From assembly GCF_002094305.1 (NCBI RefSeq), contig NZ_LWTX01000001.1, positions 496,001-560,000 on the forward strand: a DNA stretch of 64,000 nt, read 5' to 3'. This DNA is from Prescottella equi. Its GTDB lineage: Bacteria > Actinomycetota > Actinomycetes > Mycobacteriales > Mycobacteriaceae. The first letter of the stretch is position 1; every line of letters starts with the position of its first letter. Positions 46,894 through 55,555 of this stretch are shown here, one piece after another. The position numbers and the translations under genes are program-made. A model generated the notes under the pieces. It was not told the origin of the DNA and searched no databases. It saw nothing but the letters and a program-made list of their open reading frames with translations.

Positions 46894-49437
46894 GTGAGCA
46901 GTCCCGAGCAGCACCGCGCGCCGCGCCGTGGTGAGCTGCGCATCTATCTCGGTGCGGCGCCGGGCGTCGGCAAGACGTACGCGATGCTCGGGGAGGCGCA
47001 CCGGCGCCTCGAACGTGGTGGTGACGTGGTCGCGGCCGTGGTGGAAACCCACGGCCGCGCCCGCACCGCCGAGCAGGCCGCCGGACTCGAGCTGATTCCA
47101 CCGAGGTTCGTCGAGTACCGCGGCACGGCGATGCCCGAACTCGACGTCGAGGCCGTGCTGGCGCGGCGGCCGGCGGTGGTGCTCGTCGACGAACTCGCCC
47201 ACACGAACACCCCGGGCAGCCGGAACGAGAAGCGCTGGCAGGACGTCTACGAGCTGCTCGACGCCGGGATCGACGTACTCTCGACCCTCAACGTCCAGCA
47301 CCTCGAAAGTCTCAACGACGTGGTCCAGCAGATCACCGGTGTGACGCAGCAGGAGACGGTGCCGGACGCCGTGGTGCGGGCCGCATCGCAGGTGGAGCTC
47401 GTCGACATCACCCCGGAAGCGCTGCGACGCAGGCTCTCTCACGGAAACGTGTACTCCGCCGAGAAGGTCGATGCGGCGCTCGGCAACTACTTCCGGCGCG
47501 GAAACCTCACGGCGCTGCGCGAACTCGCGTTGCTGTGGGTCGCGGACCAGGTGGACGCCGCGCTCGCCAAGTACCGCGCCGAGAACAAGATCACCGACAC
47601 GTGGGAAGCACGCGAACGCGTCGTCGTCGCCGTAACCGGGGGGCCCGAATCCGAAACCCTCGTTCGGCGCGCGAGCCGTATCGCCGGCAAGGCGAGCGCG
47701 GAACTGATGGTGGTGCACGTGGTCCGCGGCGACGGCATCGAAGGGGTGTCCGCCGCCGAGATGGGGAAGGTGCGCAAGCTCGCCACGAGCATCGGCGCGA
47801 GCCTGCACAGCGTGGTCGGCGACGACGTCCCGACCACGCTGCTCGAATTCGCCCGCGAGGTCAACGCCACCCAACTCGTCATCGGGACGTCCCGGCGGTC
47901 GCGGTGGGCCCGGATCCTCGACGAGGGGATCGGGGCAGCGATCGTCCAGCAGTCCGGGAAGATCGACGTGCACATGGTGACGCACGACGAGGCCGCGACC
48001 CGGCACCGGATCTCGTTCCTCGGTCGCGGCGAACGGCGCGCGGTGTCGTGGCTGGCCGCCGTCGTCGTCCCGTCGATCGCCGCCGCCCTGATGGGGCTGA
48101 TCGACCGGGTGGCGGGGGTCGGCGGACAGAACGCGTTGTTCTTCGTCGTCGTGCTCGTGGTGTCACTGCTCGGCGGCGTCGGGCCCGCGATCCTGTCCGC
48201 GTTGATCTCGGGCCTGCTGCTCAACTATTTCTTCACCGCCCCGCTCTACAGCTTCACCATCGCCCAACCGGACAACTTCATCACCACCGTCGTGCTGCTG
48301 GTGGTCGCGGTCGCGGTGGCGATCCTCGTCGACGCGGCGGCCAAACGGTCGCGCGAAGCCAGGCGGGCGTCGCAGGAGGCCGAACTGCTGGCGCTGTTCG
48401 CCGGCTCGGTGTTGCGCGGCGCGGATCTGCCCGCGCTGCTCGAGAAGGTGCGTGAGACGTACTCGCAGACCGGGGTCAGCGTCGTCCGGCGCGGGGAGGG
48501 CGTCGTGAGCGCGGCGGGGGCGTCGGCGCCGAGCACCGTCGACGAGGCCGGCACGGTGTGCGAGGTGAGCGACGGCGAATACGCCCTGCTGCTCGCGGGC
48601 GAGGAACTGGGCGCGCGGGACCGCAAGGTCCTCTACGCGGTCGCGAATCAGGCCGTGGGCCTGATCCGGCAGCGGCAACTCGCCGAGGAGGCCAGCAAGG
48701 CGCAGGCCCTCGCGGAGGCCGACCGGCTGCGTCGGTCGCTGCTCTCCGCCGTCAGCCACGACCTGCGCACCCCACTCGCCGCCGTCAAGGCCGCGGTGTC
48801 GAGCCTGCGCAGCGACGACGTCGAGTTCTCACCCGAGGACACCGCGGAACTGCTCGCCACCGTGGAGGAGTCGACGGACCAGCTGACCGCTCTCGTCGGC
48901 AATCTGCTCGATTCCTCGCGTCTGGCCGCGGGCGTCGTGAAACCGACGCTGCGCCGGGTGTATCTCGAGGAGGTGGTGCACCGGGCGTTGGTCGGCGCGG
49001 GGTTCGGTGGGCCCGGGTCCGCACGACGGGTCCGGGACCAGGTGAAGGTCGAGGTGGGTGACGCCGCGGTGATGGCGGACGCCGGCCTGCTCGAGCGTGT
49101 GATCGCCAACCTCGTCGACAACGCGCTGCGATACGCGCCCGACGAGCCGGTTCGGATCGGAGCGGCTCGCGCGGGCGACCACATGACGATCACCGTCGCC
49201 GACACCGGACCGGGATTGGCGCGAGGCACCCACGAGCAGGTCTTCGACGCCTTCCAGCGACTCGGCGACCGCGACAACACCGTGGGCGTGGGCCTCGGGC
49301 TGTCGGTGGTCAAGGGGTTCGTCGAGGCGATGGGCGGCACGGTCGGGGTGACCGACACCCCCGGTGGTGGACTGACGATGATCGTGGAACTGGATGCGGC
49401 ACCCGCGGGTGCCGGGGAAGTGGAAGGGGCCCGATGA
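46894..49437 (+). CDS. kdpD: Osmosensitive K+ sensor histidine kinase
   Basis: An 847-residue sensor. The N-terminal KdpD domain has a Walker A GAAPGVGKT at residues 20-28 and LVDELAHTNTPGSRNEKRWQ. A USP-like domain follows (about 245-370), then four membrane helices (about 385-485), a GAF-like region and the kinase core. That core has the phospho-His in SAVSHDLRTPLAAVKAAVSS (near 622), DNALRYAPDEPVRIGAAR and DTGPGLARG. I use GTG 46894; ATG 46864 and GTG 46879 are alternatives inside kdpC. It overlaps kdpE by four bases. Confidence 0.94.
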   Translation: MSSPEQHRAPRRGELRIYLGAAPGVGKTYAMLGEAHRRLERGGDVVAAVVETHGRARTAEQAAGLELIPPRFVEYRGTAMPELDVEAVLARRPAVVLVDELAHTNTPGSRNEKRWQDVYELLDAGIDVLSTLNVQHLESLNDVVQQITGVTQQETVPDAVVRAASQVELVDITPEALRRRLSHGNVYSAEKVDAALGNYFRRGNLTALRELALLWVADQVDAALAKYRAENKITDTWEARERVVVAVTGGPESETLVRRASRIAGKASAELMVVHVVRGDGIEGVSAAEMGKVRKLATSIGASLHSVVGDDVPTTLLEFAREVNATQLVIGTSRRSRWARILDEGIGAAIVQQSGKIDVHMVTHDEAATRHRISFLGRGERRAVSWLAAVVVPSIAAALMGLIDRVAGVGGQNALFFVVVLVVSLLGGVGPAILSALISGLLLNYFFTAPLYSFTIAQPDNFITTVVLLVVAVAVAILVDAAAKRSREARRASQEAELLALFAGSVLRGADLPALLEKVRETYSQTGVSVVRRGEGVVSAAGASAPSTVDEAGTVCEVSDGEYALLLAGEELGARDRKVLYAVANQAVGLIRQRQLAEEASKAQALAEADRLRRSLLSAVSHDLRTPLAAVKAAVSSLRSDDVEFSPEDTAELLATVEESTDQLTALVGNLLDSSRLAAGVVKPTLRRVYLEEVVHRALVGAGFGGPGSARRVRDQVKVEVGDAAVMADAGLLERVIANLVDNALRYAPDEPVRIGAARAGDHMTITVADTGPGLARGTHEQVFDAFQRLGDRDNTVGVGLGLSVVKGFVEAMGGTVGVTDTPGGGLTMIVELDAAPAGAGEVEGAR

Positions 49438-50114
49438 CGCGGGTGCTGGTAGTGGACGACGAGCCGCAGATCCTGAGGGCACTGCGGATCAATCTCAGTG
49501 TCCGTGGCTACGAGGTGACGACCGCGTCGACCGGGGCGGCGGCGCTGCGGGCGGCCGCCGAGCGGCACCCGGAGGTGATCGTCCTCGATCTGGGCCTGCC
49601 GGACATGGACGGCATCGAGGTACTGGCGGGTCTGCGCGGGTGGTGCACGGCGCCGGTGATCGTGTTGTCGGCCCGGACCGACTCGTCGGACAAAGTGGAG
49701 GCGCTCGACGCGGGGGCGGACGACTACGTCACCAAACCGTTCGGGATGGACGAGTTCCTCGCGCGCCTGCGGGCCGCGGTCCGGCGCGGCGCGGCGGCCG
49801 CGGAGACCGGTGAGCCCGTCGTCGTGACCGATTCGTTCACGGTCGACCTGGCCGCGAAAAAGGTCACTCGTGATGGGGCCGAGGTGCACTTGACGCCGAC
49901 CGAGTGGGGCATGCTCGAGATGCTCGTCCGCAACAAGGGCAAACTGGTGGGGCAGAAGGAACTCCTCCGCGAGGTGTGGGGTCCCGCGTATGCCACCGAG
50001 ACGCACTATCTGCGGGTTTACCTCGCACAACTGCGTCGCAAGCTCGAGGTCGACCCGTCGAAACCGCGGCATCTGCTGACCGAGACCGGTATGGGGTATC
50101 GGTTCCAGGTGTAG
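49434..50114 (+). CDS. kdpE: KdpE response regulator
   Basis: A 226-residue OmpR/PhoB-class regulator. The receiver domain has VLVVDDEPQIL, the phospho-acceptor Asp52 in VLDLGLPDMDGIEVL and VTKPFGMDEFLARLRAAVR. The C-terminal winged helix has LTPTEWGMLEMLVRNKGKLV and YLRVYLAQLRRKLEVDPSKP. It activates kdpFABC when KdpD senses K+ limitation. It overlaps kdpD by ATGA and is the last kdp gene. Confidence 0.96.
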   Translation: MTRVLVVDDEPQILRALRINLSVRGYEVTTASTGAAALRAAAERHPEVIVLDLGLPDMDGIEVLAGLRGWCTAPVIVLSARTDSSDKVEALDAGADDYVTKPFGMDEFLARLRAAVRRGAAAAETGEPVVVTDSFTVDLAAKKVTRDGAEVHLTPTEWGMLEMLVRNKGKLVGQKELLREVWGPAYATETHYLRVYLAQLRRKLEVDPSKPRHLLTETGMGYRFQV

Positions 50115-50159
50115 CAACTAACGGTCGGTTCGCGACTGGCGGACCGGACGAGCGTCCCG

Positions 50160-50165
50160 CATAGT
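50160..50165 (+). promoter_or_regulatory. -10 element of symporter gene (leaderless)
   Basis: CATAGT ends 7 bases before GTG 50173; no Shine-Dalgarno. It separates this gene from the kdp operon. Confidence 0.4.
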
Positions 50166-50172
50166 CGCTGAT

Positions 50173-51615
50173 GTGGACTCGCTCGTGGAACTGGTCACCG
50201 ACGTCAACGATGCGTACTGGTACGCAGTGATCGTGCTGCTGGTCGGGCTCGGCCTGTACTTCACGGTGCGGTCCCGGTTCGTCCAGATCCGGTTGCTGCC
50301 GGACATGCTCCGATCGGTCACCGAGCCGGCCGAGACGCTGCCCGACGGGGAGAAGGGGATCTCGGCGTTCCGCGCCTTCTCGATCTCGGCGGCGTCGCGG
50401 GTGGGCACCGGCAACATCGCCGGCGTCGCGATCGCGATCAGCGTCGGCGGACCCGGCGCGGTGTTCTGGATGTGGGTGATGGCCCTCATCGGCGCCGCCA
50501 CGGCGTTCGTCGAGTCGACGTTGGCGCAGGTCTACAAGATCCGCGACAAGGACGGAGGCTTCCGGGGCGGACCGGCCTACTACATGCTGCACGGACTGCG
50601 CCGTCGCTGGATGGGCGTGATCTTCGCCGTCATCATCACCGTCACGTACGGCTTCGTCTTCAATGCGGTGCAGACGAACTCGATCGTCGACGCGGTGTCC
50701 ACCTCGGTGGGCGAGGACTCCCGCGCACTGAGCATCGTCGTCGGGCTCGTGGTCGCGGGTCTGACGGCTGCTGTGATCTTCGGTGGGGTGCGCCGGATCT
50801 CGGCCGTGTCGCAGGTGGTGGTCCCGGTGGTCGCGGGCGCATACCTGGTCATCGCTCTGATTGTGGTGGCGCTCAACATCACCGAGGTGCCCGGCATGAT
50901 CCGGCTCGTTGTGGAGAACGCCTTCGGCATCCGTGAGGTGGTCAGCGGCGGATTCGCTGCCGCGTTCATGCAAGGCATCCGGCGGGGGCTCTTCTCGAAC
51001 GAGGCGGGCATGGGTTCGGCCCCCAATGCCGGTGCGACGGCCGCTGTCTCACACCCGGTCAAGCAGGGTCTGGTGCAGAGCCTGGGCGTCTACTTCGACA
51101 CGTTGCTGGTCTGCACCGCAACGGCGTTCATCATCCTGCTGTCGAACCCGGACTACGGGACCAAGGCCGGCGCGTCGCTGACGCAGAACGCACTCAGCGC
51201 GCAGCTCGGCGGCTGGACCGTGCACTTCCTGACCTTCGCGATCTTCTTCCTCGCCTTCACGTCGGTGATCGGCAACTACTACTACGGCGAATCCAACATC
51301 GAGTTCCTCACGGGAAGCCGACGCGTGCTGCAGGGGTTCCGGGCGATCGTCGTGGTGTGTGTGTTCGCCGGGGCCGTCGGATCACTGCCATTGATCTGGG
51401 CGCTCGCCGACCTGGTGATGGGTGTCATGGCTACCGTGAACCTGGCCGCACTGCTGCCGCTGTCGGGTGTCGCGTTCCTGCTGTTCGGCCACTATCGACG
51501 TCAGCGCGCGGAGGGCAAGGACCCGACGTTCCACCGCGACGAAGTGCCGGAGATCTCGGGCATCCAGGTGTGGGACGAGGCACCGGAAGATGGCAGGATC
51601 TCCACTCATGGCTGA
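50173..51615 (+). CDS. Sodium:alanine symporter family protein
   Basis: A 480-residue AGCS-family transporter with about ten or eleven membrane helices. The family signature region is SAASRVGTGNIAGVAIAISV and GGPGAVFWMWVMALIGAATA. GGFRGGPAYYMLHGLRRRWM and FSNEAGMGSAPNAGATAAVS are also typical. It couples Na+ to uptake of alanine, glycine or related amino acids. GTG 50173 is probably leaderless. Its last 8 bases overlap the OsmC gene. Confidence 0.92.
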   Translation: MDSLVELVTDVNDAYWYAVIVLLVGLGLYFTVRSRFVQIRLLPDMLRSVTEPAETLPDGEKGISAFRAFSISAASRVGTGNIAGVAIAISVGGPGAVFWMWVMALIGAATAFVESTLAQVYKIRDKDGGFRGGPAYYMLHGLRRRWMGVIFAVIITVTYGFVFNAVQTNSIVDAVSTSVGEDSRALSIVVGLVVAGLTAAVIFGGVRRISAVSQVVVPVVAGAYLVIALIVVALNITEVPGMIRLVVENAFGIREVVSGGFAAAFMQGIRRGLFSNEAGMGSAPNAGATAAVSHPVKQGLVQSLGVYFDTLLVCTATAFIILLSNPDYGTKAGASLTQNALSAQLGGWTVHFLTFAIFFLAFTSVIGNYYYGESNIEFLTGSRRVLQGFRAIVVVCVFAGAVGSLPLIWALADLVMGVMATVNLAALLPLSGVAFLLFGHYRRQRAEGKDPTFHRDEVPEISGIQVWDEAPEDGRISTHG

Positions 51616-52042
51616 ACAGACTCCCGCACCCACGCCCACCGAACTCTGGGTCGAGCGCACCGGAACCCGCCTTTACACCGGACGTAGCTCGCGTGGCGCC
51701 GAGGTCCGGATCGGATCGGAGTCGGTGGAGGGCGTATTCACCCCGGGTGAACTGCTCAAGATCGCGCTGGCCGCGTGCTCCGGAATGAGCTCGGACTTCC
51801 CGCTGTCGCGCCGTCTCGGTGACGACTACGACGCCACCATCCGCGTGTCCGGCGTGGCCGACCGGGAGAACGAGGTGTACCCGCAGCTCGACGAGGTCCT
51901 AGAACTCGATCTCAGCGAACTCGACGTAGAAGCCCAGGATCGACTGGTCGCGCTCGTCGAGCGTTCGGTCGACAAAGTCTGCACCGTCGGCCGCACGCTC
52001 AAGGCCGGCACCAAGGTGACGTTGACGATCAAGCGCGACTAG
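51608..52042 (+). CDS. OsmC/Ohr family protein
   Basis: A 144-residue OsmC-fold protein. The two redox cysteines are Cys57 (LAACSGMSSDF) and Cys125 (VDKVCTVGRT), the arrangement needed for thiol-dependent hydroperoxide reduction. It corresponds in position to M. tuberculosis Rv2923c, next to mutM there. ATG 51608 overlaps the end of the symporter gene. It probably detoxifies organic or sulfur peroxides. Confidence 0.9.
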   Translation: MAEQTPAPTPTELWVERTGTRLYTGRSSRGAEVRIGSESVEGVFTPGELLKIALAACSGMSSDFPLSRRLGDDYDATIRVSGVADRENEVYPQLDEVLELDLSELDVEAQDRLVALVERSVDKVCTVGRTLKAGTKVTLTIKRD

Positions 52043-52052
52043 AGCACGCCTG

Positions 52053-52090
52053 GTCGACGCCTGCCGTCCTGGGTGATGGCAGGCGTCGAC
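52053..52090. terminator. Bidirectional terminator OsmC / HNH gene
   Basis: GTCGACGCCTGCC (52053-52065) pairs perfectly with GGCAGGCGTCGAC (52078-52090), 13 base pairs with a 12-base loop, between convergent genes. Confidence 0.7.
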
Positions 52091-52095
52091 GGTGC

Positions 52096-53397
52096 CTACG
52101 CCGCCCGGGGTCCGGCGCGATTGTGGGCGGGGATGGGTTTCTTGTAGGGATCCACGGTCGACGGTGGGGTGAACCACGGGTGGCGGTCGGCGCCGATTCT
52201 CACTTGCCAGTGGGAGTGGTGCAGCAGTCCGTGGTGGTAGCGGCACAGCAGCACGAGGTTGTCGAGGTCGGTTGGTCCGCCGTCAGCCCAATGTGTGACG
52301 TGGTGGCCTTCGCAGTGGGCGGGCACTGCGTCGCAGCCAGGGAAGGCGCAGCCGTGATCGCGGGCGATGAGTGCCCGCCGTTGCTTCTTCGACACAGTCC
52401 TACTGGTGCGGCCCAGATCGATCGGGACGCCGTCGCTCATGACGATCGGCGTGAGGTGGCAGTCGCAGGCCAATCTGCGGGCGGTCGCGATCGATAGTGG
52501 TCCCAGGTGTGGCATGCGGGCGATGTCTTTGTCGCCGAACAGGTCCGGATCGCCGTCCGAGCCTGTCCACTCGTGGTCCGCGTCGGTACGCGCGAGGTCC
52601 TGCGCGTTCACGTGCAGGGATAGATGGGGTCGCTCGCCACCCTCGATGGGCGCCTCGCCCGAGTCGAGGTAGCGGCACAAAATCTCTGCGAACGCATCGG
52701 CCCGCTGCCGCGCCGGGGTGCGGGCGCCGGCGGGGTCGTCCATCGGGTTGCGCGGCTTGGTCAACGTCGACAGGGCGGTCAGGAGCATCTCTCCGGTGAC
52801 TGCGTCGAGATCACCCTTGACTGCAACTCGCCCGTTCAAGGTCTTCGACGCATGGAACTCGTTGCGTTCGGTGTCCTCGCTGGGTGGCAGTTCGTCGGAT
52901 TCGAAGATCCGCTCGAGCCGGGAGATGCAGGTGCGGACGGTCATGGTGGTTGCAGTGGTTCCGGAGGCGCTGTCCAGCAACACCTTCCGGCAGGAATCCA
53001 ACGCTTCGTTCGGCATGCCGCGGGGTGGGGTTTCGCAGAACTTCCCGATCAACGCCGCATGCTCGGCCGATATATCGCCGGAGTTGAAGGCGTCAGCGAT
53101 CTCGGGCTGCCGGCTCAGCATCCTGCCCAACGCGAGGATCCGGGCTGCGGCCGGCACTTCCAGCAATGTGTTCGCGGCCAGCCACTGCTTGACGCTGCGG
53201 AAGCCGAGGGTGTCGAACGAGACTGCGCGCTCGTCGATTTCGGAGACCATCGCGACCCGCAATGCCTCGAGGCGTTCGATCTCGCGGGTGACTTCGAGAG
53301 TGTTCTGCAGCAATGTGATTTCGGTGAGTAGGCGCACGTCGTCGGGCTGCAGCGCGGTAGCTGCGATGCCCGTGTCGTTGAGTCCCCCCGGATTCAT
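52096..53397 (-). CDS. DUF222/HNH endonuclease (13E12 repeat family)
   Basis: A 433-residue protein. The N-terminal DUF222 domain (about 15-280) has the typical GFRSVKQWLAANTLLEVPAA and SGDISAEHAALIGK. The C-terminal HNH nuclease has CAFPGCDAVPAHCEGHHVTH, then DLDNLVLLCRYHHGLLHH. Cys pairs and the His-His-Asn triad look intact, so it should be active on DNA. This is the 13E12-type family, multicopy in mycobacteria and rhodococci, often damage-inducible. ATG 53397 follows TAAGCT by 6 bases (leaderless), with a LexA box immediately upstream. The family can be associated with mobile elements. Confidence 0.92.
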   Translation of the reverse strand: MNPGGLNDTGIAATALQPDDVRLLTEITLLQNTLEVTREIERLEALRVAMVSEIDERAVSFDTLGFRSVKQWLAANTLLEVPAAARILALGRMLSRQPEIADAFNSGDISAEHAALIGKFCETPPRGMPNEALDSCRKVLLDSASGTTATTMTVRTCISRLERIFESDELPPSEDTERNEFHASKTLNGRVAVKGDLDAVTGEMLLTALSTLTKPRNPMDDPAGARTPARQRADAFAEILCRYLDSGEAPIEGGERPHLSLHVNAQDLARTDADHEWTGSDGDPDLFGDKDIARMPHLGPLSIATARRLACDCHLTPIVMSDGVPIDLGRTSRTVSKKQRRALIARDHGCAFPGCDAVPAHCEGHHVTHWADGGPTDLDNLVLLCRYHHGLLHHSHWQVRIGADRHPWFTPPSTVDPYKKPIPAHNRAGPRAA

Positions 53398-53403
53398 GAT
53401 GCA

Positions 53404-53409
53404 AGCTTA
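53404..53409 (-). promoter_or_regulatory. -10 element of HNH gene
   Basis: TAAGCT on the minus strand, ending 6 bases before ATG 53397 and directly next to the LexA box, so a bound repressor would block this promoter. Confidence 0.5.
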
Positions 53410-53411
53410 GT

Positions 53412-53427
53412 TCGAACTGATGTTCGA
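53412..53427. promoter_or_regulatory. LexA (SOS) box
   Basis: TCGAAC-TGAT-GTTCGA, a perfect match to the mycobacterial SOS box TCGAAC(N4)GTTCGA. It lies 15-30 bases upstream of the HNH gene, overlapping where the -35/spacer should be. Confidence 0.88.
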
Positions 53428-53523
53428 GTCAATGGATGTGGCTGTCACAGCCGGACGTGATCGCAGGGTTCCTGCGTGTGGTGTCAGGCGTCATCGTGTC
53501 CGAAACATCGGGCTCCTGATCTT

Positions 53524-53553
53524 GGTGTAGGTCGACGGGGGTCGACCCACACC
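53524..53553. terminator. Inverted repeat in the HNH upstream spacer
   Basis: GGTGTAGGTCGAC (53524-53536) pairs with GTCGACCCACACC (53541-53553), 13 base pairs with one mismatch and GGGG loop. It lies between divergent genes, so what it would terminate is unclear. The rest of 53398-53669 shows no gene. Confidence 0.4.
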
Positions 53554-53669
53554 TCGGTAGGCCCGCCCGGACAGCGGCACGGCATGTGGAAGCGGAACTG
53601 AAACCGACTACGGCACAAACGCTCACACCTGATCGACCCTCCGAAGCGGGCAAGGCACACTGGCATACC

Positions 53670-54017
53670 ATGCAGCCCAGTTCAAAACGTAGCTTGCGGG
53701 GAGGGGCTTGCTCTGCAGTGCTCTCGGCCCCTGTCGCGGCCGGCTTGACAGCCCTGGTGTGGCAGTTCCCCGTAGCTATCGCCGGCACCGCCGGCCATTC
53801 CGTAGGGGCTGCAGTCGGAGCGGCGGTCACCATGGTCGCGTTCATGACGTTGTTCTCAATCTTCGGCGGTGTGCTCGCCATCGGGTTGGTGGGAGCTGGG
53901 GCCGGCTACCTCGTACGGCACCTTCGGCCTGGATCGCCGCAAATTGCCGGTATCGCTGTTGGTTGTGCGTCGGCGTTGGTGGTTGCTGTCGCAGATGTAT
54001 TCCTGACTGGTCGTTAG
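53670..54017 (+). CDS. Small multi-pass membrane protein of unknown function
   Basis: A 115-residue protein from ATG 53670, beginning MQPSSKRSLRGGACSAVLSA. Hydrophobic segments lie at about 16-38, 42-62 (AAVGAAVTMVAFMTLFSIFG), 62-80 and 93-112, so three or four helices with few charged residues. I recognise no family. The frame could begin at GTG 53586, but CACACT sits 8 bases before ATG 53670 and suggests a leaderless start there. It stands alone between the HNH gene and the broken propeller gene, in a stretch that looks accessory. Confidence 0.6.
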   Translation: MQPSSKRSLRGGACSAVLSAPVAAGLTALVWQFPVAIAGTAGHSVGAAVGAAVTMVAFMTLFSIFGGVLAIGLVGAGAGYLVRHLRPGSPQIAGIAVGCASALVVAVADVFLTGR

Positions 54018-54306
54018 AACTCGGGGACCGGGTTGGACTGGGCAGATTCGACGATGACGTTGGTTGTCCGCGTCTGGGGTCGCGACAGTTCGGGACTGGT
54101 CGGTTGGCGTGAGAATCTGCCGACCGTGCGCTCGGGATTCACGCCGGATGATCCCGATCGAGTCGCCCGCGCATGGCATACAGGTGATCCGGACCGATTC
54201 GAGGTCCTGGTTCGACGGCGTTGTGCGGGTCGATTCCGATCCCTGCAGGCTCGACGTCTGCAACAATCGCGCCCTCGGCCCGGAACGGACGGATATGGGG
54301 GACATT

Positions 54307-55243
54307 GTGCGGAGTCGGCGAAGGGTGCGGCTCGGAGTTCTTGCGCTTGCGGCGGCAGCAGTCACGACACTGCTGACAGGGTCGCCGGCGTCGGCCCAGT
54401 CGTCGAGTGACGGGATCGGTTGTCCGCGTTGGGACGTCGTGACGATCGCGTCCGGCTACGGGATGCTCGAGAACCTTGCGTTCGACGGTCGCGGTTCCAT
54501 GCTGCTGTCGGATTCGTCGATGACGGCGCCCGGCGCGGTTCGCACGCTCGACGCGTCGGGTGCGCGGGGAAGGCTCGCCGATCCAGTGAACGGTCCGGGT
54601 GGGCTGGCCGTAGCCGGCGACGACGTGTACTTCACCCGGTAACAGCGCGATTTCCGGGCTTTTGAACATCGCGGACGGCACTGTCGACGTCGTGAACCTG
54701 GTGAGCCGCGAACGTCGAACCGTGGCCGGCGGTCTCGTGATGCCCAACGGTCTCGCCCGACTCGGCAACGGCGACTTGCTCACCACCCACAACCTGGGAA
54801 CGCCGGGCCTCACCCGGATCCCCGCGGATCGACCCGGCTCGCCCGAACGGGTGCGCTCCGACCTGGGCACGGTCGACGGCGTCGCGACCGACGGCGATCG
54901 CGTGTACCTGACCACCTCGTTCGACCCGGTCAGTGAACTTAAAATCCTCTCCGCGTCGGATCTGCGTGGCCCGGTCCGAGCGATCCCGCTGCCCGGCATC
55001 GGTCCGCTCAACGTCGCCGACGACCTCACCGTCGGCCCGGATGGCGCCGTCTACCTGGCGTACAACGTCGCGGGCAAGGTGCTGCGGGTGGATCCCGTCG
55101 CGGGTACGAGTTGCGAGATAGCGTCGGGGCTCATGTTGACGTCGGCCGTGAAGTTCGGTGCGGGTCCCGGATGGGACAGCCGCGCCCTGTACGCGGTGGG
55201 CTTCGACGGCGCCGTCCGGAAGCTGACACCACCCGTCGGATAA
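54307..55243 (+). pseudogene. Secreted SMP-30/ScyD-like beta-propeller protein, frameshifted
   Basis: Two adjacent frames make one protein. The first part (GTG 54307 with GGGGA upstream, to TAA 54640-54642) has a signal peptide RLGVLALAAAAVTTLLTGSP ending ASA, then YGMLENLAFDGRGSMLLSDS and GGLAVAGDDVYFTR. The sequence continues in another frame as NSAISGLLNIADGTVDVVN and runs to TAA 55243 with more propeller blades (PNGLARLGNGDLLTTHN, VADDLTVGPDGAVYLAYN). The break is at about 54638-54643 (CCCGGTAACAGC), consistent with an inserted base or loss of two G from a G-run. About 310 residues when joined. It may be a real pseudogene or a sequencing error. Bases 54018-54306 upstream hold no convincing gene. 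Confidence 0.75.
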
Positions 55244-55251
55244 TGGCAGCC

Positions 55252-55533
55252 ATGACTTCCGACACCGAACGCCTCACCGCCTGGGTTCACGGCTACGTCC
55301 AGGGTGTCGGCTTCCGGTGGTGGACGCGGGCACGTGCCCTCGAACTCGGGCTGGTCGGCCACGCCACCAACCACGCCGACGGGCGGGTGCTGGTGATCGC
55401 CGAGGGCCCGCGGCCGCAACTCGAGCGGCTGCTCGAGCTGCTGCGATCGGGACAGACGCCGGGAAACGTGACGCTGGTAGTCGAGCACATCGACGCGGCA
55501 CGCGGAGGCCTTTCCGGATTCGTCGAGCGTTGA
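55252..55533 (+). CDS. acyP: Acylphosphatase
   Basis: A 93-residue alpha/beta enzyme hydrolysing carboxyl-phosphate bonds. The active-site loop is [17 protein letters not shown] with Arg22, and Asn40 is in [11 protein letters not shown]. The C-terminal strand [13 protein letters not shown] is typical. Of two in-frame ATGs (55243, 55252) I take 55252: GATAAT (55239-55244), overlapping the end of the preceding pseudogene, ends 7 bases before it. This predicts a leaderless transcript and gives the mycobacterial length. smc follows 22 bases later, as in mycobacteria. Confidence 0.94.
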   Translation: MTSDTERLTAWVHGYVQGVGFRWWTRARALELGLVGHATNHADGRVLVIAEGPRPQLERLLELLRSGQTPGNVTLVVEHIDAARGGLSGFVER

Positions 55534-55555
55534 TCCGCCGGTAGAGTCCACCGTC

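Noticed and set aside
54033-54410. 125-codon frame between the small membrane protein and the propeller gene
   Set aside because: A short plausible stretch near its start is followed by Arg/Cys/Gly-rich shadow sequence through the signal peptide of the propeller gene. I see no start signal or family; it may be a gene remnant, but that cannot be supported.
52096-55243. HNH/propeller region as a prophage or defence island
   Set aside because: It holds one DUF222-HNH gene, one small membrane gene and one broken gene. There is no phage structural gene, recombinase, toxin-antitoxin pair or methylase, so only the label accessory can be defended.
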